57,808 bases of DNA from an uncultured Flavobacteriales bacterium (GTDB lineage: Bacteria > Bacteroidota > Bacteroidia > Flavobacteriales_D > Sanyastnellaceae). The DNA lies in NCBI GenBank assembly GCA_938084585.1, contig CALKFF010000046.1, positions 1 through 57,808 on the forward strand, written 5' to 3'. Made by a program: the position numbers and the translations under genes. The number at the start of each line of letters is the position of its first letter. Within the stretch, counting starts at the first letter, position 1. Of the stretch, positions 18,793 through 27,597 are shown piece by piece. Below the pieces are notes generated by a model. It was not told the origin of the DNA, searched no databases, and saw nothing but the letters and a program-made list of their open reading frames with translations.

Positions 18793-20138
18793 GCGGGTTT
18801 GGCTTGGGTCAATGTATCGAGGGCTTCCAAGACGGGGGCCATCCAACGGTCGTCCTCAAAATGCCCCCACGCCTCAGGCGTGTCCAGGACCGTTTCCATG
18901 GCCTGTTGCTGAAGGCGTCCACGATGCAGGGCTTCGTGGTACGGGGTGTGGCTGAAGGTGACCAAGGAATACAAGGGCAACCACGCGTCGGGGTGCGCTT
19001 GTTGAAGGCGTGCCTCAAGTTTCTTTTGGAGCAAGAACCTTGGGTCGCCGGTGAGGTCGCGCATTTCGATGTAATTCTGGAGCGCGAGCTCCATGATGCC
19101 GTCGCCGGCGGGTTTCCGAAGGCGTGTGTATTCGGACAGGATGTCGTCCCAGTTCTCGTGCGCACCGAGGAGCCCGTCGAGCACCGTGCAATCTTCCATG
19201 CCGCTGTTCATGCCCTGCCCGTAGAACGGCACAATGGCGTGGGACGCGTCTCCCATCAAGGCCACTTGGTCGCCGTCGTTCCAGGGGTTGCATCGGATCA
19301 TCACCAGCGACGAGGTCGGGTGGGTCTTCCAGTCCTCGGTGAGGTTGGGCAACAAGGGCACCACGTCTGGGAAATGCGTGTTGAAGAACCGTTGCACGCT
19401 GTCGTCGTCCGTCAAGGAATCCAGTCCATCGGGCCCTTCGTACGGGCCAAACAACGTGCACGTGAACGTCTTGTCTGGGTTGGGCAAGGCCATCAGCATG
19501 AAGTGGCCACGGGGCCAGATGTGCAACCCGTCCGCTTCCATTTGGAAGTCGCCGTCCGCACCAGGCAACATGGGCACCTCTTTGTAGCCGTGCGGCAAGT
19601 AGCGCTGCTCGAAGTCAAACCGGTCGTTGCGCGCCATGCGGCCGCGGACGGCGCTGAATGCCCCGTCGGTCCCAAACAGGCGGTCCACCGTCACGTCCAA
19701 AGGCGTTCCTTGGCGCTCCAAGTGAAGCGTCACGCCGCGTTCGCCACGGGTGTAGCCCAGGCTTTTGTGGTCAAATTCAAACCGAACGTTGGGCATGGCC
19801 TCGGCACATTCCACCAAGATGCGGTTGAGTCCTGCACGCGACACCGAGTAGATGCATTTCCCCTCCATGCCGTACGGCTGGTAGGTCCGGGTGCCGTCGA
19901 CGGCGTGCATGCGGCGGCCGGTGATGGGCAGCGCGATCTCACGCACCGCATCGGCCACACCCGCCAATTCCAAGGCTTTCCACCCTCGGTCGCTCAACGC
20001 GAGGTTGATGCTTCGTCCTGCAGACAGCTTGAGATTGCGGGGGTCTGGCCGGCGTTCGTAGACGACCACGTCGTGGCCGCGGTTGCCCAGCATGCGGGCC
20101 CACAAGCTGCCGACGAGTCCGGCACCGACCACGGCCAT
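18789..20138 (-). CDS. kmo: Kynurenine 3-monooxygenase
   Basis: FAD- and NADPH-dependent hydroxylation of L-kynurenine to 3-hydroxykynurenine, in tryptophan breakdown or de novo NAD synthesis. The 449-residue product has the FAD loop GAGLVG (5-10), an acidic end to the second strand (YERRPDPR), the KMO-diagnostic GRSINLALSDRG (41-52), and the second FAD motif GDASHAIVPFYGQGMNSGMEDC. No C-terminal membrane anchor is visible. The ATG at 20138 is one base after the stop of the PLP enzyme gene. Other kynurenine-pathway genes are not in the window. Confidence 0.92.
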   Translation of the reverse strand: MAVVGAGLVGSLWARMLGNRGHDVVVYERRPDPRNLKLSAGRSINLALSDRGWKALELAGVADAVREIALPITGRRMHAVDGTRTYQPYGMEGKCIYSVSRAGLNRILVECAEAMPNVRFEFDHKSLGYTRGERGVTLHLERQGTPLDVTVDRLFGTDGAFSAVRGRMARNDRFDFEQRYLPHGYKEVPMLPGADGDFQMEADGLHIWPRGHFMLMALPNPDKTFTCTLFGPYEGPDGLDSLTDDDSVQRFFNTHFPDVVPLLPNLTEDWKTHPTSSLVMIRCNPWNDGDQVALMGDASHAIVPFYGQGMNSGMEDCTVLDGLLGAHENWDDILSEYTRLRKPAGDGIMELALQNYIEMRDLTGDPRFLLQKKLEARLQQAHPDAWLPLYSLVTFSHTPYHEALHRGRLQQQAMETVLDTPEAWGHFEDDRWMAPVLEALDTLTQAKPA

Positions 20139-20139
20139 C

Positions 20140-21321
20140 TCAGCCACGGCCTGCAGTCGCTGCGGCCAGGGCCTGGTCCAAATCGGCGAGCAAATCGGCC
20201 GCGTCTTCCACCCCCACACTCAAGCGGATCAGTCCGTCCGTGACGCCTGTCTTTTCACGCACCTCCTTCGGGATGCTCGCGTGGGTCATGGTGGCGGGAT
20301 GTCCGATCAGGCTTTCCACGCCGCCCAGGGACTCGGCCAGGGTGAACAGCTTGGTGCTGGCCACCACGGCCTTGGCCGTGTCGAGATTGTCGTCGGCCAG
20401 GGTGAACGCCACCATGCCGCCGAAGCCGTGCATTTGGCGTGCCGCGACGTCGTGTCCGGGGTGGTCTTCAAAGCCTGGCCAGTGCACTTTGGAAATGGCC
20501 GGGTGTTTGGCCAAATGACGGGCCACGGCCTCACCGTTTTCACAGTGCCGCTGCATCCGCAGGTGCAGGGTCTTGAGCCCGCGCAGGACCAAGAAGCAGT
20601 CCATCGGTCCGGACACGGCACCGCACGAGTTTTGAAGGGTTCCGATTTGTTCGGCCCACTCGTCGTCCGACGTCACCAAGCAGCCCATCACCACGTCGGA
20701 GTGGCCACCGAGGTACTTGGTCACGCTGTGCATCACCATGTCCGCCCCCAGGTCCAAGGGGTTCTGAAGCATGGGGGAGGCGAAGGTGTTGTCCACCACC
20801 ACGCGCGCCTCCGAACCTTTCACCAGGTTGGCGACCGCGGCGATGTCCGTGATCTGCATCATGGGGTTGGTCGGCGTTTCAATCCAAACCAAGCGCGTGT
20901 GCTCGTTCAACGCAGCTTGCACCGCGTCGAGGTCGCTCAAATCTACAAAGTGGAACGTGATGCCGTAGTGGGCGAAGACCGTCGTGAACAGACGGTAGCT
21001 GCCCCCGTAGAGGTCGTTGGTGCTGATCACCTCGTCCCCGGGCTTCAACGTTTTGAGCACGGTGTCCATGGCCGCCAAACCGGAGGCGAATGAAAACCCG
21101 TGCTTGCCGTGCTCGAGCGCGGCAAACGCGTCCTGCAACGCCGAACGGGTCGGGTTGTGGGTGCGGGAGTACTCAAAGCCTTTGTGGTTGCCCACGCCGT
21201 CTTGAACGTACGTCGACGTCAAGTACACGGGGGTCATGATGGCCCCGGTGGTGGGGTCCGGCTCCACGCCTGCGTGCACTGCGAGGGTGCCGCGTCCTGG
21301 GGTGTTGGGGTTGTCGCTCAT
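20140..21321 (-). CDS. Cys/Met metabolism PLP enzyme (cystathionine gamma-synthase/lyase type)
   Basis: Fold-type I PLP enzyme of 393 residues. Signatures: YSRTHNPTRSALQDAFAALEHG (from residue 51; the tyrosine and arginine contact PLP of the neighbouring subunit), DLYGGSYR, WIETPTNP (147-153), DNTFASP (177-183) and the PLP lysine K202 in HSVTKYLGGHSD. The family includes cystathionine gamma-synthase, gamma-lyase and methionine gamma-lyase; SLGGVESLIGHPATMTHAS favours gamma-synthase or gamma-lyase, but I cannot choose safely. The ATG at 21321 overlaps the upstream UPF0104 stop (ATGA). It has a TACCTTTC box seven bases upstream. Confidence 0.9.
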   Translation of the reverse strand: MSDNPNTPGRGTLAVHAGVEPDPTTGAIMTPVYLTSTYVQDGVGNHKGFEYSRTHNPTRSALQDAFAALEHGKHGFSFASGLAAMDTVLKTLKPGDEVISTNDLYGGSYRLFTTVFAHYGITFHFVDLSDLDAVQAALNEHTRLVWIETPTNPMMQITDIAAVANLVKGSEARVVVDNTFASPMLQNPLDLGADMVMHSVTKYLGGHSDVVMGCLVTSDDEWAEQIGTLQNSCGAVSGPMDCFLVLRGLKTLHLRMQRHCENGEAVARHLAKHPAISKVHWPGFEDHPGHDVAARQMHGFGGMVAFTLADDNLDTAKAVVASTKLFTLAESLGGVESLIGHPATMTHASIPKEVREKTGVTDGLIRLSVGVEDAADLLADLDQALAAATAGRG

Positions 21322-22439
21322 GGGTTTCGAAAGGTACGAGAGGGGGCACCAGTTTGTTTCAACCAAACCGGCAAGGTCACGGCCCCCAACAGCACATACA
21401 GGTGGTACGTGAGCAACCTCCACACCAAAACGAGTGCTGTCCAAGCGGCCGGAGCCAGCACCAACGGGAGCACCCCTGACAAGAACGTCGGCAACGCCAA
21501 CTCAGCCAGTCCGGCCGAGCCCGGGGTGGGGCTGATGAGCATCACCGTCCACAGCGAGAGCTGCCTGGCCCACACGTCGAACTGAGACACTTCCGTCCAG
21601 TCCAACATGGGGGCAACGAACGCCAACAACACCGCATTCAAGGTCAGAAACCGGGCTGTCCAGCTTATTGCGGTGGCGCAGGCGGCCGCGCACCATGTGG
21701 TCCACGGCAATCCGCGCAAGCCACGCGAGGCCACCTTCAAATCCCCTGCAAAGGCGTTCACTCGGTCAGCCCATCGCGACATCCATGGCCGGGAGGACAG
21801 GTGGAGGAGCGCGCGGTGGGTGGGGTCAGGGGCCCAGAACAAGGCGGAAGACAGGAGCGCGGCCAGACTCGCCATGAACGCCACCCCACCGCCAAAAATG
21901 ACCGGGATGGACCCCTCGATCCACGACGCCGACGCCGGCAAGAAGGCGTCCCAGCCCACGGCGAATCCCACGATCGGCACGGCTGTCAAAAAGAACAGTT
22001 CGTCCATCAACGCGGTGGCCATGACGGTGGCCAAACTCCTTCCCCAGTTCAACCCGTTCCGGTGCAAGATGAACGTGGCCACCGCGCTTCCTCCCACCAC
22101 CGAGGGGGTGAGGGCGGAAGAGAGCTCCCAGAGCAGGACGCTGGACACGGTGCGACGCAAGCCCATGACCCCCTCGGAGAGCGCGTGAAGGCGCCACACG
22201 TAACCCACGTCTCGGAGCACGGCGAGCACCATGGCGACGCCCAGCCATGTGCCGTTCCAAGGCACGTTGGTCAAGGCGGTCCAATCTCCCGTTTGCGAAA
22301 GGGTCCATCCGATCCACAGGGCGGTCAACGCCACGGTCCAGGAAATGAGCCGCCGAATGCGTGAAGGTTGAAGCCAACGCTCAGCTTGAACTTGTCTGTC
22401 GTCGTGAGATGGGGTGGGAGGTGGCGGCGTCGGGGCCAT
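21318..22439 (-). CDS. UPF0104/lysylphosphatidylglycerol synthase-like membrane protein
   Basis: A 373-residue polytopic membrane protein with about eight hydrophobic segments after a Pro-rich cytosolic N-terminus (PTPPPPTPS). Blocks such as SALTPSVVGGSAVATFIL and LISPTPGSAGLAELAL match the UPF0104 family (the flippase-like membrane domain of lysylphosphatidylglycerol synthases). The aminoacyl transferase domain is absent, so lipid or glycan transport is a more cautious guess. It is the first gene of a four-gene minus-strand run with the PLP enzyme, kmo and an outer-membrane-like protein. Confidence 0.8.
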   Translation of the reverse strand: MAPTPPPPTPSHDDRQVQAERWLQPSRIRRLISWTVALTALWIGWTLSQTGDWTALTNVPWNGTWLGVAMVLAVLRDVGYVWRLHALSEGVMGLRRTVSSVLLWELSSALTPSVVGGSAVATFILHRNGLNWGRSLATVMATALMDELFFLTAVPIVGFAVGWDAFLPASASWIEGSIPVIFGGGVAFMASLAALLSSALFWAPDPTHRALLHLSSRPWMSRWADRVNAFAGDLKVASRGLRGLPWTTWCAAACATAISWTARFLTLNAVLLAFVAPMLDWTEVSQFDVWARQLSLWTVMLISPTPGSAGLAELALPTFLSGVLPLVLAPAAWTALVLVWRLLTYHLYVLLGAVTLPVWLKQTGAPSRTFRNP

Positions 22440-22443
22440 GTCA

Positions 22444-22451
22444 GAAAGGTA
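22444..22451 (-). promoter_or_regulatory. -7-like box 4 nt before the first UPF0104 gene
   Basis: TACCTTTC on the minus strand (one mismatch to TAnnTTTG) ends four bases before the ATG at 22439. The divergent DUF3109 gene has a matching box at 22461-22468; only nine bases separate the two boxes. Confidence 0.45.
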
Positions 22452-22460
22452 CGTTCACGC

Positions 22461-22468
22461 TACCTTCG
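22461..22468 (+). promoter_or_regulatory. -7-like box 5 nt before the DUF3109 gene
   Basis: TACCTTCG (one mismatch to TAnnTTTG) ends five bases before the ATG at 22474, which again predicts a near-leaderless transcript. Confidence 0.45.
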
Positions 22469-22473
22469 CTTGG

Positions 22474-23052
22474 ATGATTCGGATTGGCAACGCCCTGCTG
22501 AGTGAAGATGTGTTTGAGGCCCATTTTGCCTGCGACTTGGCCGCGTGCAAGGGGGCCTGCTGTGTGGAAGGGGACAGCGGCGCCCCGCTGACCCAAGCGG
22601 AAGTGGGACAGCTGGAAGAAGCCTGGCCACACGTGGCGCCTTTGCTGCCCGAAGCGGGACGGAAGGCCGTCGAGGAGCAAGGGTTGGCGGTGCGCGATGC
22701 GGATGGCGATTTGGTCACCCCTCTTGTCGGCGGCAAGGAGTGCGCGTTCACCGTGTTCGACGCCGACGGCACAGCCAAATGTGGGTTGGAGCGCGCCTAC
22801 TTCGAGGGCAAGACCCAATGGCGCAAGCCCATGAGCTGCCATTTGTACCCGATCCGCGTCAAGGAATTGCTCGACTTCACCGCCCTCAACCACCACCAAT
22901 GGCACATCTGTGAGGCGGCGCGCCTGTGCGGCAAAGCCGAGAAAATCACCGTGCTTGACTTTTGCAAAGACGCGCTCGTGAGGCGGTTTGGGGAGGCGTG
23001 GTACGAGGAAGCCCAACAAGCCCAAACCTTATGGCAGCAGTCTCGGTCCTGA
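22474..23052 (+). CDS. DUF3109 family cysteine-rich protein
   Basis: A 192-residue cytosolic protein that I recognise as DUF3109, common in Bacteroidota. Ten cysteines are present (20, 25, 29, 30, 90, 103, 122, 146, 152, 164). The first four form C-x4-C-x3-CC in CDLAACKGACC, followed by VEGDSGAPL; the others include KPMSCHLYP and WHICEAARLCG. The arrangement resembles the YkgJ/UPF0153 cysteine cluster proteins thought to bind zinc or an iron-sulfur cluster. The ATG at 22474 gives the conserved opening MIRIGNALLSEDV. It overlaps the next gene by 22 bases. Confidence 0.85.
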   Translation: MIRIGNALLSEDVFEAHFACDLAACKGACCVEGDSGAPLTQAEVGQLEEAWPHVAPLLPEAGRKAVEEQGLAVRDADGDLVTPLVGGKECAFTVFDADGTAKCGLERAYFEGKTQWRKPMSCHLYPIRVKELLDFTALNHHQWHICEAARLCGKAEKITVLDFCKDALVRRFGEAWYEEAQQAQTLWQQSRS

Positions 23053-24380
23053 TCCGGAGGCTGACGTGGTGCGTGGGGTTCGCCATGGCGGCGGGCGTCA
23101 CGCTCGGCCAAGGTTGGGACCTGGACGACCACGTGGCTGTCGTGGGCGGCGACGGCGAGCGGGTGTATTTGACCACGTTGGACGGCACCTCGGATTGGGC
23201 GGAATCGTTGGACCAAACCTGGACCCTCCATTCGGCCCCCCAACTCGGCGGTCCGCTTCACCTTGAATCGCTCGTTCCTTTCCGTGCGCCGTCGTGGTCT
23301 TCCTTGGGCCACCTGCAGCATGTGGCCATGCATCCGACCCGGCCCGTGGCCGTGATGTCGGCGGTCCGTGAAGGGGCCGACCACCTCGACCTGTTTTTGT
23401 CCTACAAAATGCCCGATGAGACGTGGTCCGTGCCCATGCCGTTGGACGGACTGAACACCGTGGAAGACGAAATTTTCCCTGGATGGTTGGGTGCGGACCT
23501 GGTGTATGCCAGTCGGGTGGAAGGCCGTTTTCACCTTCACCGCGCTGCGGCGGCCACACAGTGGCTTCGCGCCGAGCGTATGGCGCTGGAAGGGGTGCCA
23601 TCCGTCCACGCCGTGGGGTTGCACGAGGCAGGACCCAACTTGCGTTGGGTGACGGTCGAGCAAGAGGATGAAGGCCGGCTCAAGGTGGTGCCTTGGACGG
23701 GGTTTAACGCGTCGAAGAGCCTGGCGACTGGTTGGACGTTGTGCTTGGACGCCCCTCGATGCGAGGGCGCCACCCTCGAAATCCGAACGTCGACAGGGGC
23801 GTTGGCCGCCCAATCCCAGGACCCCTGCCTTGCCCTGGATGGGCTGCACATGGAGGATGTGTGGAAAGTGACGTTGGCGGGTTGCCTGGACAACACCGCG
23901 ACGGCCGTGTTGCGTGACCCCGAAGGAACCGAAGTGCGTCGCTACGGACTTTCTGCCGAGGGCGGGTGGACGTTCACCATGCTTCCCCTGGATCTGCTGG
24001 CCGGGTTGCTCAATCGGGCTGCTTCGGACGGTTCGGATTGGCCGAGGTCCACGTCCATGTGGGTGCACTTCGACCACGCCACATCCGACTTGACCCCTGA
24101 AGCGCTCGAGGCTTTGGACGGTTGGGTGAAGGCGCTTGGCGAAGTGTCTGGGAAAGGCCACTGGCATGTGACGGGACACACCGACGCGTCCGGGACGCCT
24201 GCGATCAACAAGACGCTGAGTCAGGCACGGGCGGAAGTGGTGGCCATATGGTTGCAAACGCATTTGGGTTTGGCGTCCGCGTCGGTGGAGGTGCGAGGGA
24301 TGGGCGGCGGAGCGCCTTGTTGTGAGGACGACGGTCTAAACCGTCGGGTGGAGGTCCTTTGGGTCCCCTCCCTGCAGTAA
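23031..24380 (+). CDS. OmpA family peptidoglycan-associated envelope protein
   Basis: A 449-residue exported protein. A signal-like segment lies near residues 5-26 (IRRLTWCVGFAMAAGVTLGQ). The middle region has repeats reminiscent of PD40/WD40 propeller strands (RPVAVMSAVR; DEIFPGWLGADLVYASR). The C-terminal 110 residues are an OmpA-like domain with WHVTGHTDASG, NKTLSQARAEVV and NRRVEVLWV, the peptidoglycan-binding pattern. It probably tethers the outer membrane to the wall. The ATG at 23031 overlaps the DUF3109 end; later in-frame starts are possible. Its TAA stop forms part of the panD promoter box. Confidence 0.82.
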   Translation: MAAVSVLIRRLTWCVGFAMAAGVTLGQGWDLDDHVAVVGGDGERVYLTTLDGTSDWAESLDQTWTLHSAPQLGGPLHLESLVPFRAPSWSSLGHLQHVAMHPTRPVAVMSAVREGADHLDLFLSYKMPDETWSVPMPLDGLNTVEDEIFPGWLGADLVYASRVEGRFHLHRAAAATQWLRAERMALEGVPSVHAVGLHEAGPNLRWVTVEQEDEGRLKVVPWTGFNASKSLATGWTLCLDAPRCEGATLEIRTSTGALAAQSQDPCLALDGLHMEDVWKVTLAGCLDNTATAVLRDPEGTEVRRYGLSAEGGWTFTMLPLDLLAGLLNRAASDGSDWPRSTSMWVHFDHATSDLTPEALEALDGWVKALGEVSGKGHWHVTGHTDASGTPAINKTLSQARAEVVAIWLQTHLGLASASVEVRGMGGGAPCCEDDGLNRRVEVLWVPSLQ

Positions 24381-24385
24381 TTTTG
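24378..24385 (+). promoter_or_regulatory. -7 box 4 nt before panD, overlapping the upstream stop codon
   Basis: TAATTTTG is an exact TAnnTTTG match. Its TAA is the stop codon of the OmpA-family gene and it ends four bases before the panD ATG at 24390. Confidence 0.5.
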
Positions 24386-24389
24386 CGGC

Positions 24390-24740
24390 ATGTTGATCAA
24401 TGTGATGCGTGCCAAGCTGCACAGGCTGACTGTGACCCAAGCGGATTTGAACTACATCGGGAGCATCTCGCTTGACCCTGATTTGATCGAGGCGGCCGGC
24501 CTTGTGGAAGGGGAAAAAGTCCAAATCGTCAACATCAACAACGGGGAGCGCATCGAGACATACGTCATCACTGGCGAACGCGGGACCGGTCAAGTTTGCC
24601 TCAACGGCCCTGCCGCACGCCGCGTTCAGCCGGGAGACGTGGTCATCGTGATCGCCTACGGCATGATGACGGTGGAGGAAGCCAAAGCGTTCAAGCCCAA
24701 CGTGTTGTTCCCCGACACAGAAACCAACCGCCTCGCATGA
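24390..24740 (+). CDS. panD: Aspartate 1-decarboxylase proenzyme
   Basis: Makes beta-alanine from aspartate for pantothenate and coenzyme A. The 116-residue product is typical length. The self-cleavage site Gly24-Ser25 in YIGSIS, which yields the pyruvoyl group at Ser25, is intact, as are the substrate residues in [22 protein letters not shown] and LNGPAARR. The stop overlaps the next start (ATGA), coupling it to the second UPF0104 gene and rfaE2, an arrangement common in Bacteroidota. Confidence 0.95.
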   Translation: MLINVMRAKLHRLTVTQADLNYIGSISLDPDLIEAAGLVEGEKVQIVNINNGERIETYVITGERGTGQVCLNGPAARRVQPGDVVIVIAYGMMTVEEAKAFKPNVLFPDTETNRLA

Positions 24741-25702
24741 ACGCCAAGAAGGCCTTGACGTACTTGGCCTTCTTCGGCATCGGCATCGGCCTGTTTTGGC
24801 TTGCGATGCAAGGCGTGGAGGACCCTGAAGCGCTGAAGCGTGACATGTCCTCAGCCTCGTGGTGGGGCATCGCCGCGTCGTTCGTGATGGGCTACCTGGC
24901 CATTGTGTCCAGGGGACTGCGTTGGAATTTGCTGCTCGCCCCCAGCGGGCACAAGGCCTCCCCAGTTCGGAGCGTGCACGCGGTGGCGTTCTCTTATTTC
25001 TCGAACGCCTTTGTCCCGAGGTCGGGTGAATTGGCGCGTTGTGCGGCTTTGAACCAAACCGACGACATCCCCGTGGATTTGCTCTTCGGGACGGTCATCA
25101 CGGAGCGCGTGGTCGACTTTGTCATGTTGTTTGGCCTGGTTTCGTTCGCCTTGGTGACCAACCTCGACGCGTTCTTGGAACTGATGCGCGAAGCGCAATT
25201 GCCAGCTGCGGCGTCTCTGGTGGGCTTGGCCGTGGCCGGCCTGGCGGGACTTGGTGGCGTGTACTGGGTGTCCCGGCAAACCAACCGAACCGGCGTGTTG
25301 GGCAAGGCCGCGGCGTTCTTGCAAGGCATTGGCAAGGGCATCCGCAGCGTGATGGACATGGAACGCCGCGGGTTGTTTTTGGCGCACACCTTGTTCATTT
25401 GGTGCATGTACTTCTTGATGTCGTACGTGCTTTTCAAAGCCATCCCTGCGGTGGCTTCGATCGGCTGGACCGACGCGGTGCTGGTGATGGTGGCTGGCGG
25501 ATTTGGCATGGTGTTGCCTGCCCCAGGAGGCATTGGGTCGTACCACTGGGCGGTGTCCCTGGGCTTTGCGGCCGTCGGTTTTTCCGGCGACGTGGGGTTC
25601 GCCGTGGCCAACGTGATTTGGTTGACCCAAACCGCCATGATTGTCCTCACAGGAGGCTTGGGCTACGTGTTGTTGTTCCTGCACAGGATGCGCCGTGGCT
25701 GA
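24737..25702 (+). CDS. UPF0104/lysylphosphatidylglycerol synthase-like membrane protein
   Basis: A 321-residue integral membrane protein with seven to eight hydrophobic segments and the family blocks [11 protein letters not shown] (near 58), [20 protein letters not shown] (near 85), [11 protein letters not shown], and [17 protein letters not shown] in the last third. No catalytic domain is attached. It is the second UPF0104-type gene within 5 kb. It overlaps panD by four bases and rfaE2 by eight, so the three are translationally coupled. A flippase-like role in lipid or polysaccharide export is only an inference. Confidence 0.85.
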   Translation: MNAKKALTYLAFFGIGIGLFWLAMQGVEDPEALKRDMSSASWWGIAASFVMGYLAIVSRGLRWNLLLAPSGHKASPVRSVHAVAFSYFSNAFVPRSGELARCAALNQTDDIPVDLLFGTVITERVVDFVMLFGLVSFALVTNLDAFLELMREAQLPAAASLVGLAVAGLAGLGGVYWVSRQTNRTGVLGKAAAFLQGIGKGIRSVMDMERRGLFLAHTLFIWCMYFLMSYVLFKAIPAVASIGWTDAVLVMVAGGFGMVLPAPGGIGSYHWAVSLGFAAVGFSGDVGFAVANVIWLTQTAMIVLTGGLGYVLLFLHRMRRG

Positions 25703-26201
25703 CCGCTTCGCCATCTCTTTGGAAGCCTGCGCCTCGGCCGTGGGCCAATGGCAGTCGGAAGGCCACAAGGTGGTGCTCACCAACGGCGTGTTTGACATCT
25801 TGCATGTGGGTCACGTCGCGGTGTTGGAGACTGCGGCCGCCCAAGGAGACAGGTTGGTGGTGGCGGTGAACGCCGACGCGAGTGTCAAGCGCTTGGGAAA
25901 AGGAGACGCCCGCCCTTACAACCACCAAGAGGACCGGGCCCAGATGTTGGCGGCCCTTCGCTGCGTGGACGCGGTTGTGCTGTTCGACGAAGACACCCCG
26001 TTGAACGTGGTGCAAGCCCTCCGGCCTGATGTGTTGGTCAAAGGCGGCGATTACGATCCCTCCGTTTCTGACCCGTCCAACCCCAAGTACATTGTGGGAA
26101 GCGCCGAGGTGCGTACGTCAGGAGGTTCTGTGGTGGCGGTGCCGCTGGTGCCTGGCCGAAGCACGACCACACTCGTCGAACGGATCCAAGACCAAGCCTG
26201 A
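25695..26201 (+). CDS. rfaE2: D-glycero-beta-D-manno-heptose 1-phosphate adenylyltransferase-like protein
   Basis: Cytidylyltransferase-fold enzyme that activates heptose 1-phosphate as ADP-heptose for LPS core or other glycans. The 168-residue product carries TNGVFDILHVGH (residues 29-40, the HxGH nucleotide-binding motif) and, later, VKGGDYDPS and VPGRSTTTLVERI, which correspond to the ISSSS-like C-terminal motif. It is the stand-alone second half of HldE without the kinase domain. No ATG is available in the right place; the GTG at 25695 overlaps the UPF0104 stop. A terminator-like hairpin follows. Confidence 0.9.
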   Translation: MADRFAISLEACASAVGQWQSEGHKVVLTNGVFDILHVGHVAVLETAAAQGDRLVVAVNADASVKRLGKGDARPYNHQEDRAQMLAALRCVDAVVLFDEDTPLNVVQALRPDVLVKGGDYDPSVSDPSNPKYIVGSAEVRTSGGSVVAVPLVPGRSTTTLVERIQDQA

Positions 26202-26233
26202 AAACACAACGCCCGGCTCGAGGCCAGGCGTTG
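26200..26233 (-). terminator. Hairpin terminator between rfaE2 and accC
   Basis: CAACGCC (26207-26213) pairs with GGCGTTG (26227-26233); extra GGC/GCC pairs lie inside. On the minus strand it is followed by TGTTTTC, so it best serves accC. Read on the plus strand it lacks a T run but may still weaken rfaE2 read-through. Confidence 0.65.
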
Positions 26234-26238
26234 CAGGT

Positions 26239-27573
26239 TCAGACGTTCTCTTCTTCCAAGAACTTCGTGGTGAAGTCACCGTCTCGGAAGCGCTGATTGC
26301 GCATCAGCCTTTGGTGGAACGGGATGGTCGTTTTCACCCCTTCAATGATGTACTCGTCCAAGGCGCGCTGCATCTTGGTGATCGCCTCCTCACGGGTTTG
26401 AGCCACCACAATCAGCTTGCTGATCATGCTGTCGTAATGTGGAGGAATCATGTATCCTGCGTAAGCGTGGGTGTCCACTCGGACGCCGTGCCCGCCGGGC
26501 GCGTGGTAATCCGTGATGCGGCCTGGGCTCGGCGCAAAGTTGCGGTCCGGGTCCTCCGCGTTGATGCGGCACTGGATGCTGTGAAGCTTGGGGTAGTGGT
26601 TGCGGCCTGTGATTTTCTCTCCAGCCGCCAACTTGATCTGCTCTTTGATCAAATCGTAGTCAATCACTTCCTCGGTGATGGTGTGCTCCACTTGGATCCG
26701 GGTGTTCATCTCCATGAAGTAGAAGTTCCGGTCGGCGTCGACCAGGAACTCCACAGTTCCGACGCCTTCGTACTTCACCGCCTCAGCCGCTTTGATGGCC
26801 GCTTCCCCCATGTCTTCGCGGAGCTTGTCCGTCATGTAGGGAGAAGGGGTCTCTTCCACGAGCTTTTGGTGGCGACGTTGGATGGAGCAGTCGCGCTCGC
26901 TGAGGTGACATGCTTTGCCGCGTTGGTCGGAGGCGATTTGGATTTCAATGTGGCGGGGCTCCACCACAAACTTCTCCATGTACATGCCGTCGTTGCCAAA
27001 CGCCGCACCGGCTTCGCGTCGGGTGGATTCCCATCCTTCAGCCAATTCCTCGTCGTTGTGGCAAACCTGCATGCCCTTTCCGCCGCCGCCGGCCGTGGCC
27101 TTCAGCATGATGGGGTATCCAATGTCGTGGGCACAAGCCTTGGCCTCGTCGAAGTCGGCCAAAATGCCTTCGCTGCCCGGGATGGTGGGCACCCCTGCTG
27201 CTTTCATGGTGGCCTTGGCCGAAGCCTTGTCCCCCATGGCATCGATCATTTCAGGGCTCGCGCCGATGAACTTGATGTCGTTCTCGGCACATATGCGCGA
27301 GAAGTTCGCGTTCTCTGAAAGGAAGCCGTACCCAGGGTGAATGGCGTCCGCATTGGTGATTTCTGCGGCGGCAATGATGTTGGGGATGTTGAGGTAGCTC
27401 TGCGCGCTGGGGGCAGGGCCGATGCACACCGCTTCGTCCGCAAAGCGAACGTGGAGGCTGTCCCGGTCCGCGGTGGAATACACCGCCACGGTGGAGATGC
27501 CCATCTCACGGCAAGTGCGGATCACACGGAGCGCAATCTCGCCGCGGTTGGCAATCAGAATCTTGTTGAACAT
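26239..27573 (-). CDS. accC: Biotin carboxylase subunit of acetyl-CoA carboxylase
   Basis: ATP-dependent carboxylation of the biotin on the carrier protein, the first half of malonyl-CoA synthesis. The 444-residue product shows [16 protein letters not shown] (4-19), the ATP-grasp glycine loop GGGGKGM (162-168), the conserved FAD-independent core [10 protein letters not shown] near 290 and RINAEDP. Length matches AccC without fused domains. It lies 24 bases after accB and is followed by a terminator, so it is the last gene of the cluster. Confidence 0.96.
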   Translation of the reverse strand: MFNKILIANRGEIALRVIRTCREMGISTVAVYSTADRDSLHVRFADEAVCIGPAPSAQSYLNIPNIIAAAEITNADAIHPGYGFLSENANFSRICAENDIKFIGASPEMIDAMGDKASAKATMKAAGVPTIPGSEGILADFDEAKACAHDIGYPIMLKATAGGGGKGMQVCHNDEELAEGWESTRREAGAAFGNDGMYMEKFVVEPRHIEIQIASDQRGKACHLSERDCSIQRRHQKLVEETPSPYMTDKLREDMGEAAIKAAEAVKYEGVGTVEFLVDADRNFYFMEMNTRIQVEHTITEEVIDYDLIKEQIKLAAGEKITGRNHYPKLHSIQCRINAEDPDRNFAPSPGRITDYHAPGGHGVRVDTHAYAGYMIPPHYDSMISKLIVVAQTREEAITKMQRALDEYIIEGVKTTIPFHQRLMRNQRFRDGDFTTKFLEEENV

Positions 27574-27597
27574 GCGTTCAGGATTGGATTCAACAGA

